Assembly (NCBI GenBank): GCA_014804655.1
Contig: JAAUZK010000010.1
Location: 126,502 to 190,501 of the forward strand
From: Lachnospiraceae bacterium
GTDB taxonomy: Bacteria; Bacillota; Clostridia; Lachnospirales; Lachnospiraceae
Reading direction: 5' to 3'
Length of the DNA: 64,000 nt
Position numbers and translations under genes: made by a program
Notes under the pieces: model-generated
Databases searched by the model: none
Told to the model about the DNA's origin: nothing
Seen by the model: the letters and a program-made list of their open reading frames with translations, nothing else
Shown here: positions 36,131 through 44,720 of the stretch, piece after piece
Layout of the letters: every line of letters begins with the position of its first letter
Position numbering within the stretch: position 1 is the first letter of the stretch

Positions 36131-36817
36131 ATGAACATAGCACTAATACTTGCTGGAGGAACTGGAACGAGACTTGGCTCCGACATCCCGAAGCAGTATG
36201 TGTCCGTAAAAGGAAAAATGGTTATTACCCATTGTCTTCAAGTATTTGGCATTCACCCGCAGATCGATGCGATACAGATTGTCGCGCATGAGCAGTGGCA
36301 TGGTGGGATATGTCGTCAGATACCGGAAAAAGCCGGTAAGAAGTTCAGGGGATTCTCTGAACCGGGAACGAACCGACAGCGTTCGATCTATCACGGGCTT
36401 CAGGATATTATGCGGTATGCGCGGAAGTCAGATGTGGTCATCGTGCATGACGCAGCGAGGCCGTTGGTTTCTGCAGATATGCTTTCAGCCTGTGTGGGAG
36501 CGTGCAAAGAGCATGACGGTGTTGTTCCGGTATTGCCTATGAAGGATACTGTATATTTGGGAGACGGCGGGAAGATCACCTCTCTTTTGGATCGCAGTCA
36601 GGTTTATGCGGGGCAGGCGCCGGAAGCGTTTTTATTGGGAAAATATTTTGAAGCTAATCGGTGCCTTATGCCGGATCGAATAGACCGGATTAACGGTTCC
36701 ACGGAACCGGCAGTCATGGCAGGATTGGATATTGCAATGATTCCGGGGGACGAGGGGAATTTTAAGATTACAACACAGATGGATTTGAGTCGATTTAAGA
36801 TTTTGCTGGATACATAG
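36131..36817 (+). CDS. tarI: IspD/TarI family cytidylyltransferase, probably pentitol-phosphate-specific
   Basis: A 228-residue nucleotidyltransferase with ALILAGGTGTRLGSDIPKQYV at the N-terminus, VHDAARPLV, PVLPMKDTVY and GNFKITTQMDLSRF at the end, all typical of the IspD/TarI group. IspD and TarI are hard to separate by sequence. The dehydrogenase next door and the missing MEP-pathway neighbours favour TarI, which joins CTP and ribitol-5-phosphate to CDP-ribitol. The polyol phosphotransferase at 32647 would be the consumer. The gene sits 31 bases after the epimerase and 31 before the dehydrogenase, in one operon. Confidence 0.8.
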   Translation: MNIALILAGGTGTRLGSDIPKQYVSVKGKMVITHCLQVFGIHPQIDAIQIVAHEQWHGGICRQIPEKAGKKFRGFSEPGTNRQRSIYHGLQDIMRYARKSDVVIVHDAARPLVSADMLSACVGACKEHDGVVPVLPMKDTVYLGDGGKITSLLDRSQVYAGQAPEAFLLGKYFEANRCLMPDRIDRINGSTEPAVMAGLDIAMIPGDEGNFKITTQMDLSRFKILLDT

Positions 36818-36848
36818 GGGATATGGGTTGGAATGGAGCGTTAAAAAT

Positions 36849-37904
36849 ATGAAAGCATACGTATTAGAAGGTATAAATCAATTAGCATATAAGGATGTTC
36901 CGACGCCACAGCTTCGCGAGGATGAAGCACTGGTTGAAGTAATGAATGCGGGGATCTGTGGTTCAGATATCCCGCGTATTTTTCATACGGGCACCTATCA
37001 TTTCCCGACGATTCCCGGACATGAATTCGCAGGAATTGTTCGTCAGACGGGTGCAGAGGCGAATAACCATTTGGTGGGCAGGCGTGTGGGCGTGTTCCCG
37101 CTGATTCCCTGCATGCAGTGTGAGCAGTGTCGGAAGAAAGCTTATGAAATGTGTCAGGCCTATAATTATCTGGGTTCCAGAACAGACGGCGGCTTTGCTG
37201 AGTATGTGGCAGCCCCGGTATGGAATCTGATTGAGCTTCCGGATGATGTAAGCATGGAGGATGCTGCAATGCTGGAACCGACATGTGTCGCACTGCATGC
37301 TATCAGGCAGGCTAATATGACGAATGTTACTTCTGCGGCGGTATACGGGTGCGGAACGATTGGTATGTTGGTGATTCAATGGCTTGCCGCTATGGGAGTC
37401 AAGAATCTGTATGCGATTGGGACAAGGAAAGAGCAGCAGGAGTTATTGTCTGGCGTTGTAAATTGTATTTTCAGCAATTGCCGTGAGCAGGATCCGGTTG
37501 GCTTTGTCGGGCAGCAGACGGGCGGAGCGGGTGCGGATATTGTTTTTGAGTGTGTGGGCGTTGTGGATAGCATAAACAACTCGATCGCTTCTGCAAAGGC
37601 GGGCGGGCAGATCGTGTTTGTGGGCAATCCGGCGGGGGATATAGAGTTCGATAAACAGATTTACTGGAAGATTTTACGGCGGCAGCTTACCATATACGGC
37701 ACATGGAATTCTTCGTTCACGAAAGCGGAGGATGATGATTGGCACATGGCGCTTCAGGCAATACAGGAAAGGAAAATACAGCCATCCAAGCAGATTACGC
37801 ATAGATTTTCTTTTGACGCATTGCCGGACGGACTTTCGGTTATGCAGGATAGGGATGTCTTTACGAATAAGGTGATGTTGGAGAAACCCTTGGACATAAG
37901 TTAG
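36849..37904 (+). CDS. tarJ: Zinc-dependent medium-chain dehydrogenase, TarJ/polyol-phosphate type
   Basis: Start at ATG 36849, with GGAG 8-10 bases upstream; an in-frame TTG at 36828 is unlikely. The 351-residue MDR enzyme has the catalytic zinc ligands in GICGSD and GHEFAG and a structural zinc site CMQCEQCRKKAYEMC. The coenzyme loop is YGCGTIGMLVIQW, followed by AIGTRKEQQ, a sequence without the usual acidic residue, compatible with NADPH. Together with TarI the likely reaction is reduction of ribulose-5-phosphate to ribitol-5-phosphate. Galactitol-phosphate dehydrogenases share this architecture, so another pentitol or hexitol phosphate remains possible. Confidence 0.75.
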   Translation: MKAYVLEGINQLAYKDVPTPQLREDEALVEVMNAGICGSDIPRIFHTGTYHFPTIPGHEFAGIVRQTGAEANNHLVGRRVGVFPLIPCMQCEQCRKKAYEMCQAYNYLGSRTDGGFAEYVAAPVWNLIELPDDVSMEDAAMLEPTCVALHAIRQANMTNVTSAAVYGCGTIGMLVIQWLAAMGVKNLYAIGTRKEQQELLSGVVNCIFSNCREQDPVGFVGQQTGGAGADIVFECVGVVDSINNSIASAKAGGQIVFVGNPAGDIEFDKQIYWKILRRQLTIYGTWNSSFTKAEDDDWHMALQAIQERKIQPSKQITHRFSFDALPDGLSVMQDRDVFTNKVMLEKPLDIS

Positions 37905-37929
37905 AGAAAATAGAAATGATTTATATTTA

Positions 37930-38523
37930 AGCGCAATCCCTGTACTGAGGATGCACTGATCGAACTTTATAAGGCAAAATTCACAAGCGATGCAACAGGC
38001 ATTCCGGAGAAGGAATTTTCTTTTCTTCAAAAGCGGTAGATGAATTTGCAATCTGGTCAGGAGCAAAGATTTATAAGTGTGGATATGGAAAGAATATTGA
38101 TGTGATAGAACATCGATTGCTGTCATATGCGTCACGCATAAAGAAGATTGGTACATTAGTTATGATGACACTGGAAAATGAGACATCCAAAAAGCTTTCA
38201 GAGGTATTTAATATGTATACCAGCGTAGAAGAAGGATTCATACGTACAAGAATCCCTGTAAAAGAGGCATGTCTTACCGGAGAGCCTGTGGCCCGTTCAC
38301 AGGCAAGGCGGATCTGCAATCGGCTGGATGAGTTCAAGGAAATTATTCTGGACTTTGACAGGGTAGAGGTGATGGGCAGGGGTTCGCGGATGAACTTTTC
38401 CGGGGATACGCGTTGGCACATCCTCAGGTCACATTATGTCCGGTCAATATGCTTCCGGAAGTGGAACAGATGATCAGGCATGTCAGCAGGGGGCAATTGC
38501 CGGAGAATGTGCGGATGCCATGA
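37930..38523 (+). pseudogene. GHKL-ATPase/DUF4325 (STAS-like) gene, multiply frameshifted remnant
   Basis: The 730-base gap between tarJ and the next gene holds this relic. DALIELYKAKFTSDA near 37951 leads, after a one-base loss, into RHSGEGIFFSSKAVDEF, the ATP-lid motif of GHKL ATPases. The frame then runs through CGYGKNIDVIEHRLLSYA and EGFIRTRIPVKEACL to VARSQARRICNRLDEFKEIILDF, the DUF4325 STAS-like domain. Near 38375 another base is missing; in the next frame GFADELFRGYALAHPQVTL and PVNMLPEVEQMI complete the domain. Intact relatives are soluble signalling-type proteins of about 300 residues with an N-terminal helix-turn-helix, which is absent here. Confidence 0.7.
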
Positions 38524-38551
38524 GCAAGCTTGAAATAACGAAAAGTCCACA

Positions 38552-38580
38552 TTGTGTTTCGGTAGTTCAACGACTATAAT
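38552..38580 (+). promoter_or_regulatory. Possible sigma-A promoter for the AAA-ATPase gene at 38638
   Basis: TTGTGT at 38552-38557 and a perfect TATAAT at 38575-38580 are 17 bases apart, 57 bases before the ATG. The -35 box is weak. Confidence 0.5.
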
Positions 38581-38637
38581 ATATAAATAACAGCAGCCAA
38601 ACGATAGATTGACGAAATATCCGGAAAGGCGGACAGA

Positions 38638-40230
38638 ATGAAGCGCAGGTTTAATATAACAGGAGCATGCAACCCACAAAAGCATTATATGGTTCGTCTG
38701 GATAACCTTTTAAAAAAAATTAAGGAAGGCTATATAGACGAAGGCAGTTATTTTGTGATTAATAAAGGACGGCAGTATGGCAAGACTACAATGCTCAGGG
38801 CATTGACAGAGTATTTGGAAGCAGATTATATTGTTCTTTTTCTTGATTTTCAGAAGATATCTGCTCAAAAGTTCACAGATGAACATATGTTTACAAAGGC
38901 GTTTACAGATAAGCTGCTACAGTCATTGCGTAGTGTAGAGGTAGAAGTTAAACATAAATTACAGGAATCTTTAGAAGATTTTAAGAAGAATTATTCTGAT
39001 GCAGGATTGGATGAGCTATTTGAGTGTTTGAGTTGTCTGTGCGAGATTGGTCCGCGACCGATTGTACTGATTATAGATGAGGTTGACAGCGCCAGCAACA
39101 ATCAGGTATTTCTTGATTTTCTTGCGCAGCTTAGGGGGTATTATCTGGAGCGCGATGATATACCGATTTTCCAGTCCGTAATTCTGGCAGGCGTTTATGA
39201 TATTAAAAATCTGAAGCTGAAATTACGTCCTGATGCAGAACATAAGTATAACAGCCCATGGAATATTGCAGCGAAGTTTGATGTCGATATGAGTTTTTCT
39301 GCAGATCAGATTGCTTCCATGTTGGAAGAATACGAAACAGACAGTCATACAGGAATGGATATCCGGGCAATAGCCGGAGAAATCTATCAATATACATCTG
39401 GATATCCGTATCTGGTTTCGGCCATATGTAAAATTCTCGATGAAGAACTTGTGGGGAAGCCTGGGTTTGACAGCTATACGGATGTATGGACAAGGGAAGG
39501 GGTCATACAGGCTGTGAAGATTATTCTGAACGAAAAGAGTGCGCTTTTCGAGAGCATGCGGGGGCATATCAGAGATAATCCAGAAATGAAACGGATGCTA
39601 TATGCAATCCTGTTTCAGGGAGAACCTATATCATACAATGCCGATAATGAAGTGATAGATCTGGCATATATGTTCGGGTATATTGTTGAGAAGAATAGTT
39701 GCGTACAGATAGCGAACCGCATTTTTGAGACGCGCCTTTATAATTTTTTCCTTTCGGAGGAGGAACTTACAAGTGTGATAGGGAACGTGGCAAAGCGTGA
39801 TAAAGGTTGTTTCATCCGTGATGGGCACCTGGATATGGATATTGTGCTAGAGAAATTCGTACAGTCTTTCACAGACATTTATAGTGATAATGACGATAAG
39901 TTTATTGAAGATTATGGACGGAAATTCTTTCTGCTGTTTTTAAAGCCAATAATCAACGGTACCGGAAATTATTATATCGAGGCTCAGACAAGGGATGCAA
40001 GGCGTACAGATGTAATTGTAGATTATCTGGGAGAGCAGTTCGTTATAGAACTTAAGATATGGCATGGAAACGAATACAACGAAAGAGGCGAGAGGCAGCT
40101 TGCGGATTATCTGGACTATTACCATAAAGATAAAGGATACATGATAAGCTTTAATTTTAATAAAAATAAGATGAGAGGTATCCATAAGGTTGAGATGGGA
40201 AACAAGACACTTGTTGAGGCTGTTGTCTGA
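38638..40230 (+). CDS. AAA-family ATPase with C-terminal PD-(D/E)XK nuclease-like domain
   Basis: A 530-residue protein. The P-loop is GRQYGKTTML at about residue 43, Walker B is VLIIDEVD near 145, and a conserved SGYPYLVSAICK segment (near 260) corresponds to the sensor/winged-helix part of AAA-like NTPases related to STAND/AAA_14 proteins. The C-terminus has the PD-(D/E)XK signature DVIVDYLGEQFVIELKIW (residues about 457-473), with Asp, Glu and Lys in place. Such proteins are numerous in Clostridia and Bacteroides and have no settled role; defence, DNA handling or cell-surface sensing have all been proposed. A paralogue of a different subfamily follows 140 bases downstream. Confidence 0.78.
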   Translation: MKRRFNITGACNPQKHYMVRLDNLLKKIKEGYIDEGSYFVINKGRQYGKTTMLRALTEYLEADYIVLFLDFQKISAQKFTDEHMFTKAFTDKLLQSLRSVEVEVKHKLQESLEDFKKNYSDAGLDELFECLSCLCEIGPRPIVLIIDEVDSASNNQVFLDFLAQLRGYYLERDDIPIFQSVILAGVYDIKNLKLKLRPDAEHKYNSPWNIAAKFDVDMSFSADQIASMLEEYETDSHTGMDIRAIAGEIYQYTSGYPYLVSAICKILDEELVGKPGFDSYTDVWTREGVIQAVKIILNEKSALFESMRGHIRDNPEMKRMLYAILFQGEPISYNADNEVIDLAYMFGYIVEKNSCVQIANRIFETRLYNFFLSEEELTSVIGNVAKRDKGCFIRDGHLDMDIVLEKFVQSFTDIYSDNDDKFIEDYGRKFFLLFLKPIINGTGNYYIEAQTRDARRTDVIVDYLGEQFVIELKIWHGNEYNERGERQLADYLDYYHKDKGYMISFNFNKNKMRGIHKVEMGNKTLVEAVV

Positions 40231-40298
40231 GAAAATAAGCGGAATATCATTCAACCGCGACAAAACAGGAGTTTATCAATGCGGAATGGTTTCGGGGA

Positions 40299-40328
40299 TT
40301 GTGATGATGGAGAATTAAAAATCATAAT
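40299..40328 (+). promoter_or_regulatory. Weak promoter candidate for the gene at 40374
   Basis: TTGTGA at 40299-40304 and CATAAT at 40323-40328 are 18 bases apart, ending 45 bases before the ATG. Both boxes deviate from consensus. Confidence 0.3.
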
Positions 40329-40373
40329 GATCATTAGCGATTCTCATAAAAGTTCGGAAGGCGGTATGATAAT

Positions 40374-42065
40374 ATGGCAAGGACAATAGGGATCGGAATA
40401 CAGGATTTCGGGAAAATAATTGAGAATGACTATTTCTATATAGATAAGACAGACTTTATAAAAGAGTGGTGGAACAGTGGAGATGAGGTGACATTGATCG
40501 CCCGCCCGCGTCGATTCGGAAAAACCTTGACAATGAGCATGGTAGAACAGTTCTTTTCGCTAAAATACGCGGGAAGAAGCGATTTGTTTGAAGACCTTTC
40601 TATCTGGCAGGAGGAAGAATTCCGCGCATTGCAGGGGACATATCCTGTGATCAGCCTTTCTTTTGCAAATATCAAGGAGAAGACATATGAGACGACACGC
40701 CGGAAAATATGCCAGCTTCTTGTCAATCTGTATGCCCATCATTCTTTTTTGCTGGAATCTGATAAGATGACAGACAAGGACAGGGACTTTTTTAATCGTG
40801 TATCTGTGGATATGGATGACTGTGATGCAACGCTTGCGCTGTATCAATTATCCGATTATCTTTTCAGATATTACGGTAAGAAGGTAATTATTTTATTAGA
40901 TGAATATGATACACCCATGCAGGAAGCGTATGTGCATGGATACTGGGAAGAACTGGTTTCGTTTACCAGAAGTCTCTTTAACTCGGCATTTAAGACCAAC
41001 CCATGGCTTGAACGGGCAATTATGACGGGGATAACCAGAGTGAGTAAAGAGTCTATTTTTTCTGATTTAAATAATCTGAAAGTGGTAACTACTACTTCAA
41101 ATGAATACGGGAATGCCTTTGGGTTTACGGAAAACGAAGTTTTCACTGCAATGGACGAATATGGTTTTGAAGAGAAGAATGAGGTAAAGCGTTGGTACGA
41201 TGGTTTTATATTCGGAGATTGGAAGGATATCTATAATCCGTGGTCCATACTAAATTATCTGGATACCGGAAATCTCACAGCATACTGGGCCAACACCAGT
41301 TCCAACAGTCTCGTAGGCAAGCTGTTGCGTGAGGGAAACAGGACAGTGAAAGAGGCTTTTGAGCATTTACTGCAGGGCGGACATTTATCTGTTCCTATTG
41401 ATGAACAGATTGTCTATAGCCAGTTGAATGATAATGAATATGCAATCTGGAGCCTCCTCGTGGCAAGCGGTTATCTGAAAGTGCTGGATTATGAGAAATA
41501 TGAGTCGGAAGGGGTAACAGACGCGCCCAAATATGAGCTGGTGCTGACGAATTATGAGGTGAGTCTCATGTTTCGGAACATGGTGCGTGGTTGGTTTTCC
41601 GTGAATGTTTCTGATTATAATGATTTTGTGAAGGCTCTGCTGTTAGGCGATGTGGATGCTATGAATGAATATATGAACCGCGTTACCAGCGAGACATTCA
41701 GTTATTTTGATACCGGGAAACGCGCATCCGGTAAAGCGGAGCCGGAACGGTTTTATCATGGATTTGTACTGGGACTGATCGTAGAATTGGAAGGCAGATA
41801 TCATATTACATCCAATCGGGAGAGCGGTTTCGGTCGATATGATATTATGTTAGAACCGAAGAAAGAGGGACAGGATGCATATATTATAGAATTCAAAGTG
41901 TATAATCCCAGAAGAGACAAAAACTTGGAGGATGCTGTAGAGGCGGCGCTTGCGCAGATAGAGGAGAAGCAATATGAAACACATTTGCGGCAAAAAGGAA
42001 TTCCGGCAGAGAGAATTAAAAAGTATGGGTTTGCGTTTGAAGGGAAAAATGTTTTAATTGGTTAG
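40374..42065 (+). CDS. AAA-ATPase-like (PF09820) protein with PD-(D/E)XK (PF08011) domain
   Basis: The 563-residue protein has the fixed architecture of this widespread family. Its N-terminal signature is GIQDFGKIIENDYFYIDKTDFI, the P-loop region LIARPRRFGKTL (near residue 44), Walker B KVIILLDEYDTPMQEAY (near 172) and RAIMTGITRVSKESIFSDLNN. KRWYDGFIFGDWKDIYNPWSI follows, and the nuclease part is GFGRYDIMLEP ... YIIEFKVYN near residues 490-512. The family is strongly expanded in gut anaerobes. It may act as a DNA- or damage-responsive ATPase/nuclease, but no function is proven. It is not homologous end-to-end with the preceding AAA protein. Confidence 0.88.
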   Translation: MARTIGIGIQDFGKIIENDYFYIDKTDFIKEWWNSGDEVTLIARPRRFGKTLTMSMVEQFFSLKYAGRSDLFEDLSIWQEEEFRALQGTYPVISLSFANIKEKTYETTRRKICQLLVNLYAHHSFLLESDKMTDKDRDFFNRVSVDMDDCDATLALYQLSDYLFRYYGKKVIILLDEYDTPMQEAYVHGYWEELVSFTRSLFNSAFKTNPWLERAIMTGITRVSKESIFSDLNNLKVVTTTSNEYGNAFGFTENEVFTAMDEYGFEEKNEVKRWYDGFIFGDWKDIYNPWSILNYLDTGNLTAYWANTSSNSLVGKLLREGNRTVKEAFEHLLQGGHLSVPIDEQIVYSQLNDNEYAIWSLLVASGYLKVLDYEKYESEGVTDAPKYELVLTNYEVSLMFRNMVRGWFSVNVSDYNDFVKALLLGDVDAMNEYMNRVTSETFSYFDTGKRASGKAEPERFYHGFVLGLIVELEGRYHITSNRESGFGRYDIMLEPKKEGQDAYIIEFKVYNPRRDKNLEDAVEAALAQIEEKQYETHLRQKGIPAERIKKYGFAFEGKNVLIG

Positions 42066-42153
42066 CTTCAGCGGGCAAGGCATGTTGAGTGAAGATCTGT
42101 TGATAGAATATACAAATCCCCCAAATTGTATTCCTCCATACTTCTCCAAATCG

Positions 42154-42182
42154 TTGTCAACAATATGACAAAATGATATAAT
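42154..42182 (+). promoter_or_regulatory. Sigma-A promoter of the MMPL/GLUG operon
   Basis: TTGTCA at 42154-42159 and perfect TATAAT at 42177-42182 are separated by 17 bases, and a TGA just before the -10 box fits an extended -10. The site ends 33 bases before the ATG at 42216. Confidence 0.8.
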
Positions 42183-42215
42183 TTCCCTCGAACGGTGTAG
42201 GGAGGCGCTTGTACG

Positions 42216-44720
42216 ATGGAGAACGAATTAAATACGAAAAAAAACAGTAATCAGGCGATGGTGAAGATATGCGGCTTTATTGTGGATAAGAGAAATCTCT
42301 TTTTCCTAATCTTCGGTCTCCTGATTATTTTTTCTGCCATATCGAGGAACTGGGTCGAGGTGGAGAATTCCATGGCACATTACCTGCCGGGGACAACGGA
42401 GACGAAGCAGGGTCTTGATCTCATGGAAGAAGAATTTATTACATACGGAACTTGTAACGTGATGATTGCGAATGTATCTTATGAACAGGCGGAGCGTATC
42501 TGCGAGCGTCTGGAACGGTCGCCGGGTGTTTTCTCCGTGGACTTCGACGATACGGAGGAGCATTACACGAATGGTTCCGCTTATTATAATGTTACGTTCG
42601 ATTATGACGAGAAGGACGATGCCTGTCTGGAAGCCTTAGACGCGTTGAAGGAGAAGCTGGACGGTTATGATTATTATCTGACTACGGGGCTAGGAGATAC
42701 GCAGTCGGAGCTGATCGGACAAGAGATGAATACGATTACCGTGCTGGTAGCGATTATTGTTGTGTCGGTGCTTTTGCTGACGACGCAGGCGTATGCGGAG
42801 ATTCCGGTGCTGTTGATCACATTTCTGTCGGCGGCGATTCTCAATATGGGAACAAACTTCCTGTTAGGGACGATCTCCTTTGTATCCGATTCCGTAACGA
42901 TTGTGTTGCAGCTTGCGTTGTCGGTAGATTATGCGGTTATCCTTTTGAATAGATATAAAGAAGAGCACGCCTCGCTTCCTGCCAGAGAAGCGATCATCAT
43001 TGCGCTCAGCAAGGCGATTCCGGAGATCGCGGGCAGTTCTTTGACTACGATTGGCGGTCTGATCGCCATGACTTTCATGCAGTACAAGATGGGACCGGAT
43101 ATGGGTGTCGTACTGATTAAGGCGATTCTCTTAAGTTTATGTGCGGTATTCTTATTGATGCCCGGCGTCATTATGCTGTTTTCCAATTTGATGGAAAAGA
43201 CGCAGCATAAGAACTTCATTCCGGAGATTCCGATTGTAGGAAAGTTTGCGTACTTCTCGCGGTATATTGTAGCGCCGCTTTTTATCGTAGTGATTGCGGT
43301 CGCTTACAAGATTTCTGGCAGCTGTCCTTATGTGTTCGGATACAGCACGGTGACACCGCCGCTGCAGAACAGTGTGCAGAAGGCGGAAGAGATGCAGGGA
43401 GAGAATTTCGGCGAATCCAACATGGTCGCGCTTCTTGTTCCTGCGGGGAGTTATGAGGATGAAAAGGCGCTTCTGCGGGATCTTGATGCATGTCCGGAAG
43501 TGGATTATACGATGGGGCTTGCGAACATTGAGGCGATGGACGGTTACAATTTGACGGATAAGCTGACACCACGCCAATTTTCGGAATTGATCGATCTGGA
43601 TTATGAAGTGGCTGAGCTAATCTATGCGGCTTATGCGGTGAACGACGAGGACTATGCGAAGGTAGTCAACGGGCTGTCTGATTATCAGGTGCCTCTGATC
43701 GAGATGTTTATGTTTGTCTATGACGAGGTGGAAGAAGGTTATGTGACGCTGGAGGATGATCTGCAGGAAACGCTGGATGACGCTTACAGGCAGATGAACT
43801 TCGCAAAGAATCAGCTTCAGGGAGAGAATTACAGTCGTATGCTGGTGTATCTCACGCTGCCTGAGGAGAGCGAGGAGACTTTCGCTTTTCTGGATGAGAT
43901 GCATGAGATTGTCGGAAAATATTACAGCGGCAAGGTGCTTGTCTGCGGTGAGTCGGTGAGTCAGTATGATTTACAGAAAACTTTCTCAAGGGACAATATC
44001 GTGGTAAATGTGGTGTCCATCCTGGTGGTGCTGGTAGTACTGTTGTTTACCTTTAAATCGGCCGGTATGCCGGTGCTTCTGATTGCAGTTATTCAGGGAA
44101 GTATATGGATCAATTTCTCGGTGCCTGCGCTGCAGAACGATAATTTGTTCTTCATGGGCTATCTGATCGTTAGTTCCATACAGATGGGTGCTAACATCGA
44201 CTATGCCATTGTCATTGCCAGCCGGTATACGGAGCTGCGTAAGGAGATGGGCAGGAAGCAGTCCATTATAGATACGATGAATCAGTCCTTCCCGACGATC
44301 GTTACTTCCGGTACAATGCTTGCGATATCGGGGATACTGATCGGCAAGATGACATCGGATGTGGCGATCTTCGGTATCGGTAAATGTCTGGGGCGGGGAA
44401 CACTGATCTCCATTTTCATTACGATGTTTGTGCTCCCGCAGATCCTGCTGGTGGGAGATAAGATTATAGAGAAGACGGCGTTTGTCATGAACATGCCGAT
44501 CCGTACAAAGAATGCTTCCGGTCTCGTGAAGGTGGACGGTCTGGTACGAGGCAGGATCGAGGGTACGGTTACCGGTACGATGAATGCGATTGTCAGAGGT
44601 AATGTGAGCGCCTACGTAGAGGCAGGAGATGTGACGGAGCTTACGGAGGAAGAATATAGGAATCTGACAGAGGCGGTGTCGGAAGAGATGGGAAGCAGGG
44701 AGGTGAAGACGCATGCGTAA
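42216..44720 (+). CDS. MMPL/RND-superfamily transporter
   Basis: An 834-residue membrane protein with the pseudo-twofold RND plan. TM1 (LFFLIFGLLIIFSAI) leads to an extracytoplasmic domain, then a block of helices including VSVLLLTTQAYAEIPVLLITF and LQLALSVDYAVILLNRYKEE, the GxxxDY-type motif with the transmembrane Asp of MMPL proteins. The second half repeats this: large outer loop, then VLVVLLFTFKSAG and IQMGANIDYAIVIASRYTELR. Both halves keep the Asp-Tyr pair, so proton-driven transport is likely. Actinobacterial MMPLs export lipids. The cytoplasmic tail (SGLVKVDGLVRGRIEGTV) is glycine/valine-rich. It overlaps the GLUG gene by 8 bases, implying a functional pair. Confidence 0.9.
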   Translation: MENELNTKKNSNQAMVKICGFIVDKRNLFFLIFGLLIIFSAISRNWVEVENSMAHYLPGTTETKQGLDLMEEEFITYGTCNVMIANVSYEQAERICERLERSPGVFSVDFDDTEEHYTNGSAYYNVTFDYDEKDDACLEALDALKEKLDGYDYYLTTGLGDTQSELIGQEMNTITVLVAIIVVSVLLLTTQAYAEIPVLLITFLSAAILNMGTNFLLGTISFVSDSVTIVLQLALSVDYAVILLNRYKEEHASLPAREAIIIALSKAIPEIAGSSLTTIGGLIAMTFMQYKMGPDMGVVLIKAILLSLCAVFLLMPGVIMLFSNLMEKTQHKNFIPEIPIVGKFAYFSRYIVAPLFIVVIAVAYKISGSCPYVFGYSTVTPPLQNSVQKAEEMQGENFGESNMVALLVPAGSYEDEKALLRDLDACPEVDYTMGLANIEAMDGYNLTDKLTPRQFSELIDLDYEVAELIYAAYAVNDEDYAKVVNGLSDYQVPLIEMFMFVYDEVEEGYVTLEDDLQETLDDAYRQMNFAKNQLQGENYSRMLVYLTLPEESEETFAFLDEMHEIVGKYYSGKVLVCGESVSQYDLQKTFSRDNIVVNVVSILVVLVVLLFTFKSAGMPVLLIAVIQGSIWINFSVPALQNDNLFFMGYLIVSSIQMGANIDYAIVIASRYTELRKEMGRKQSIIDTMNQSFPTIVTSGTMLAISGILIGKMTSDVAIFGIGKCLGRGTLISIFITMFVLPQILLVGDKIIEKTAFVMNMPIRTKNASGLVKVDGLVRGRIEGTVTGTMNAIVRGNVSAYVEAGDVTELTEEEYRNLTEAVSEEMGSREVKTHA

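Noticed and set aside
36131-36817. Housekeeping IspD (MEP pathway) for the cytidylyltransferase
   Set aside because: Not excluded by sequence, but the TarJ-like neighbour and the TagF-like gene upstream make the pentitol role more likely.
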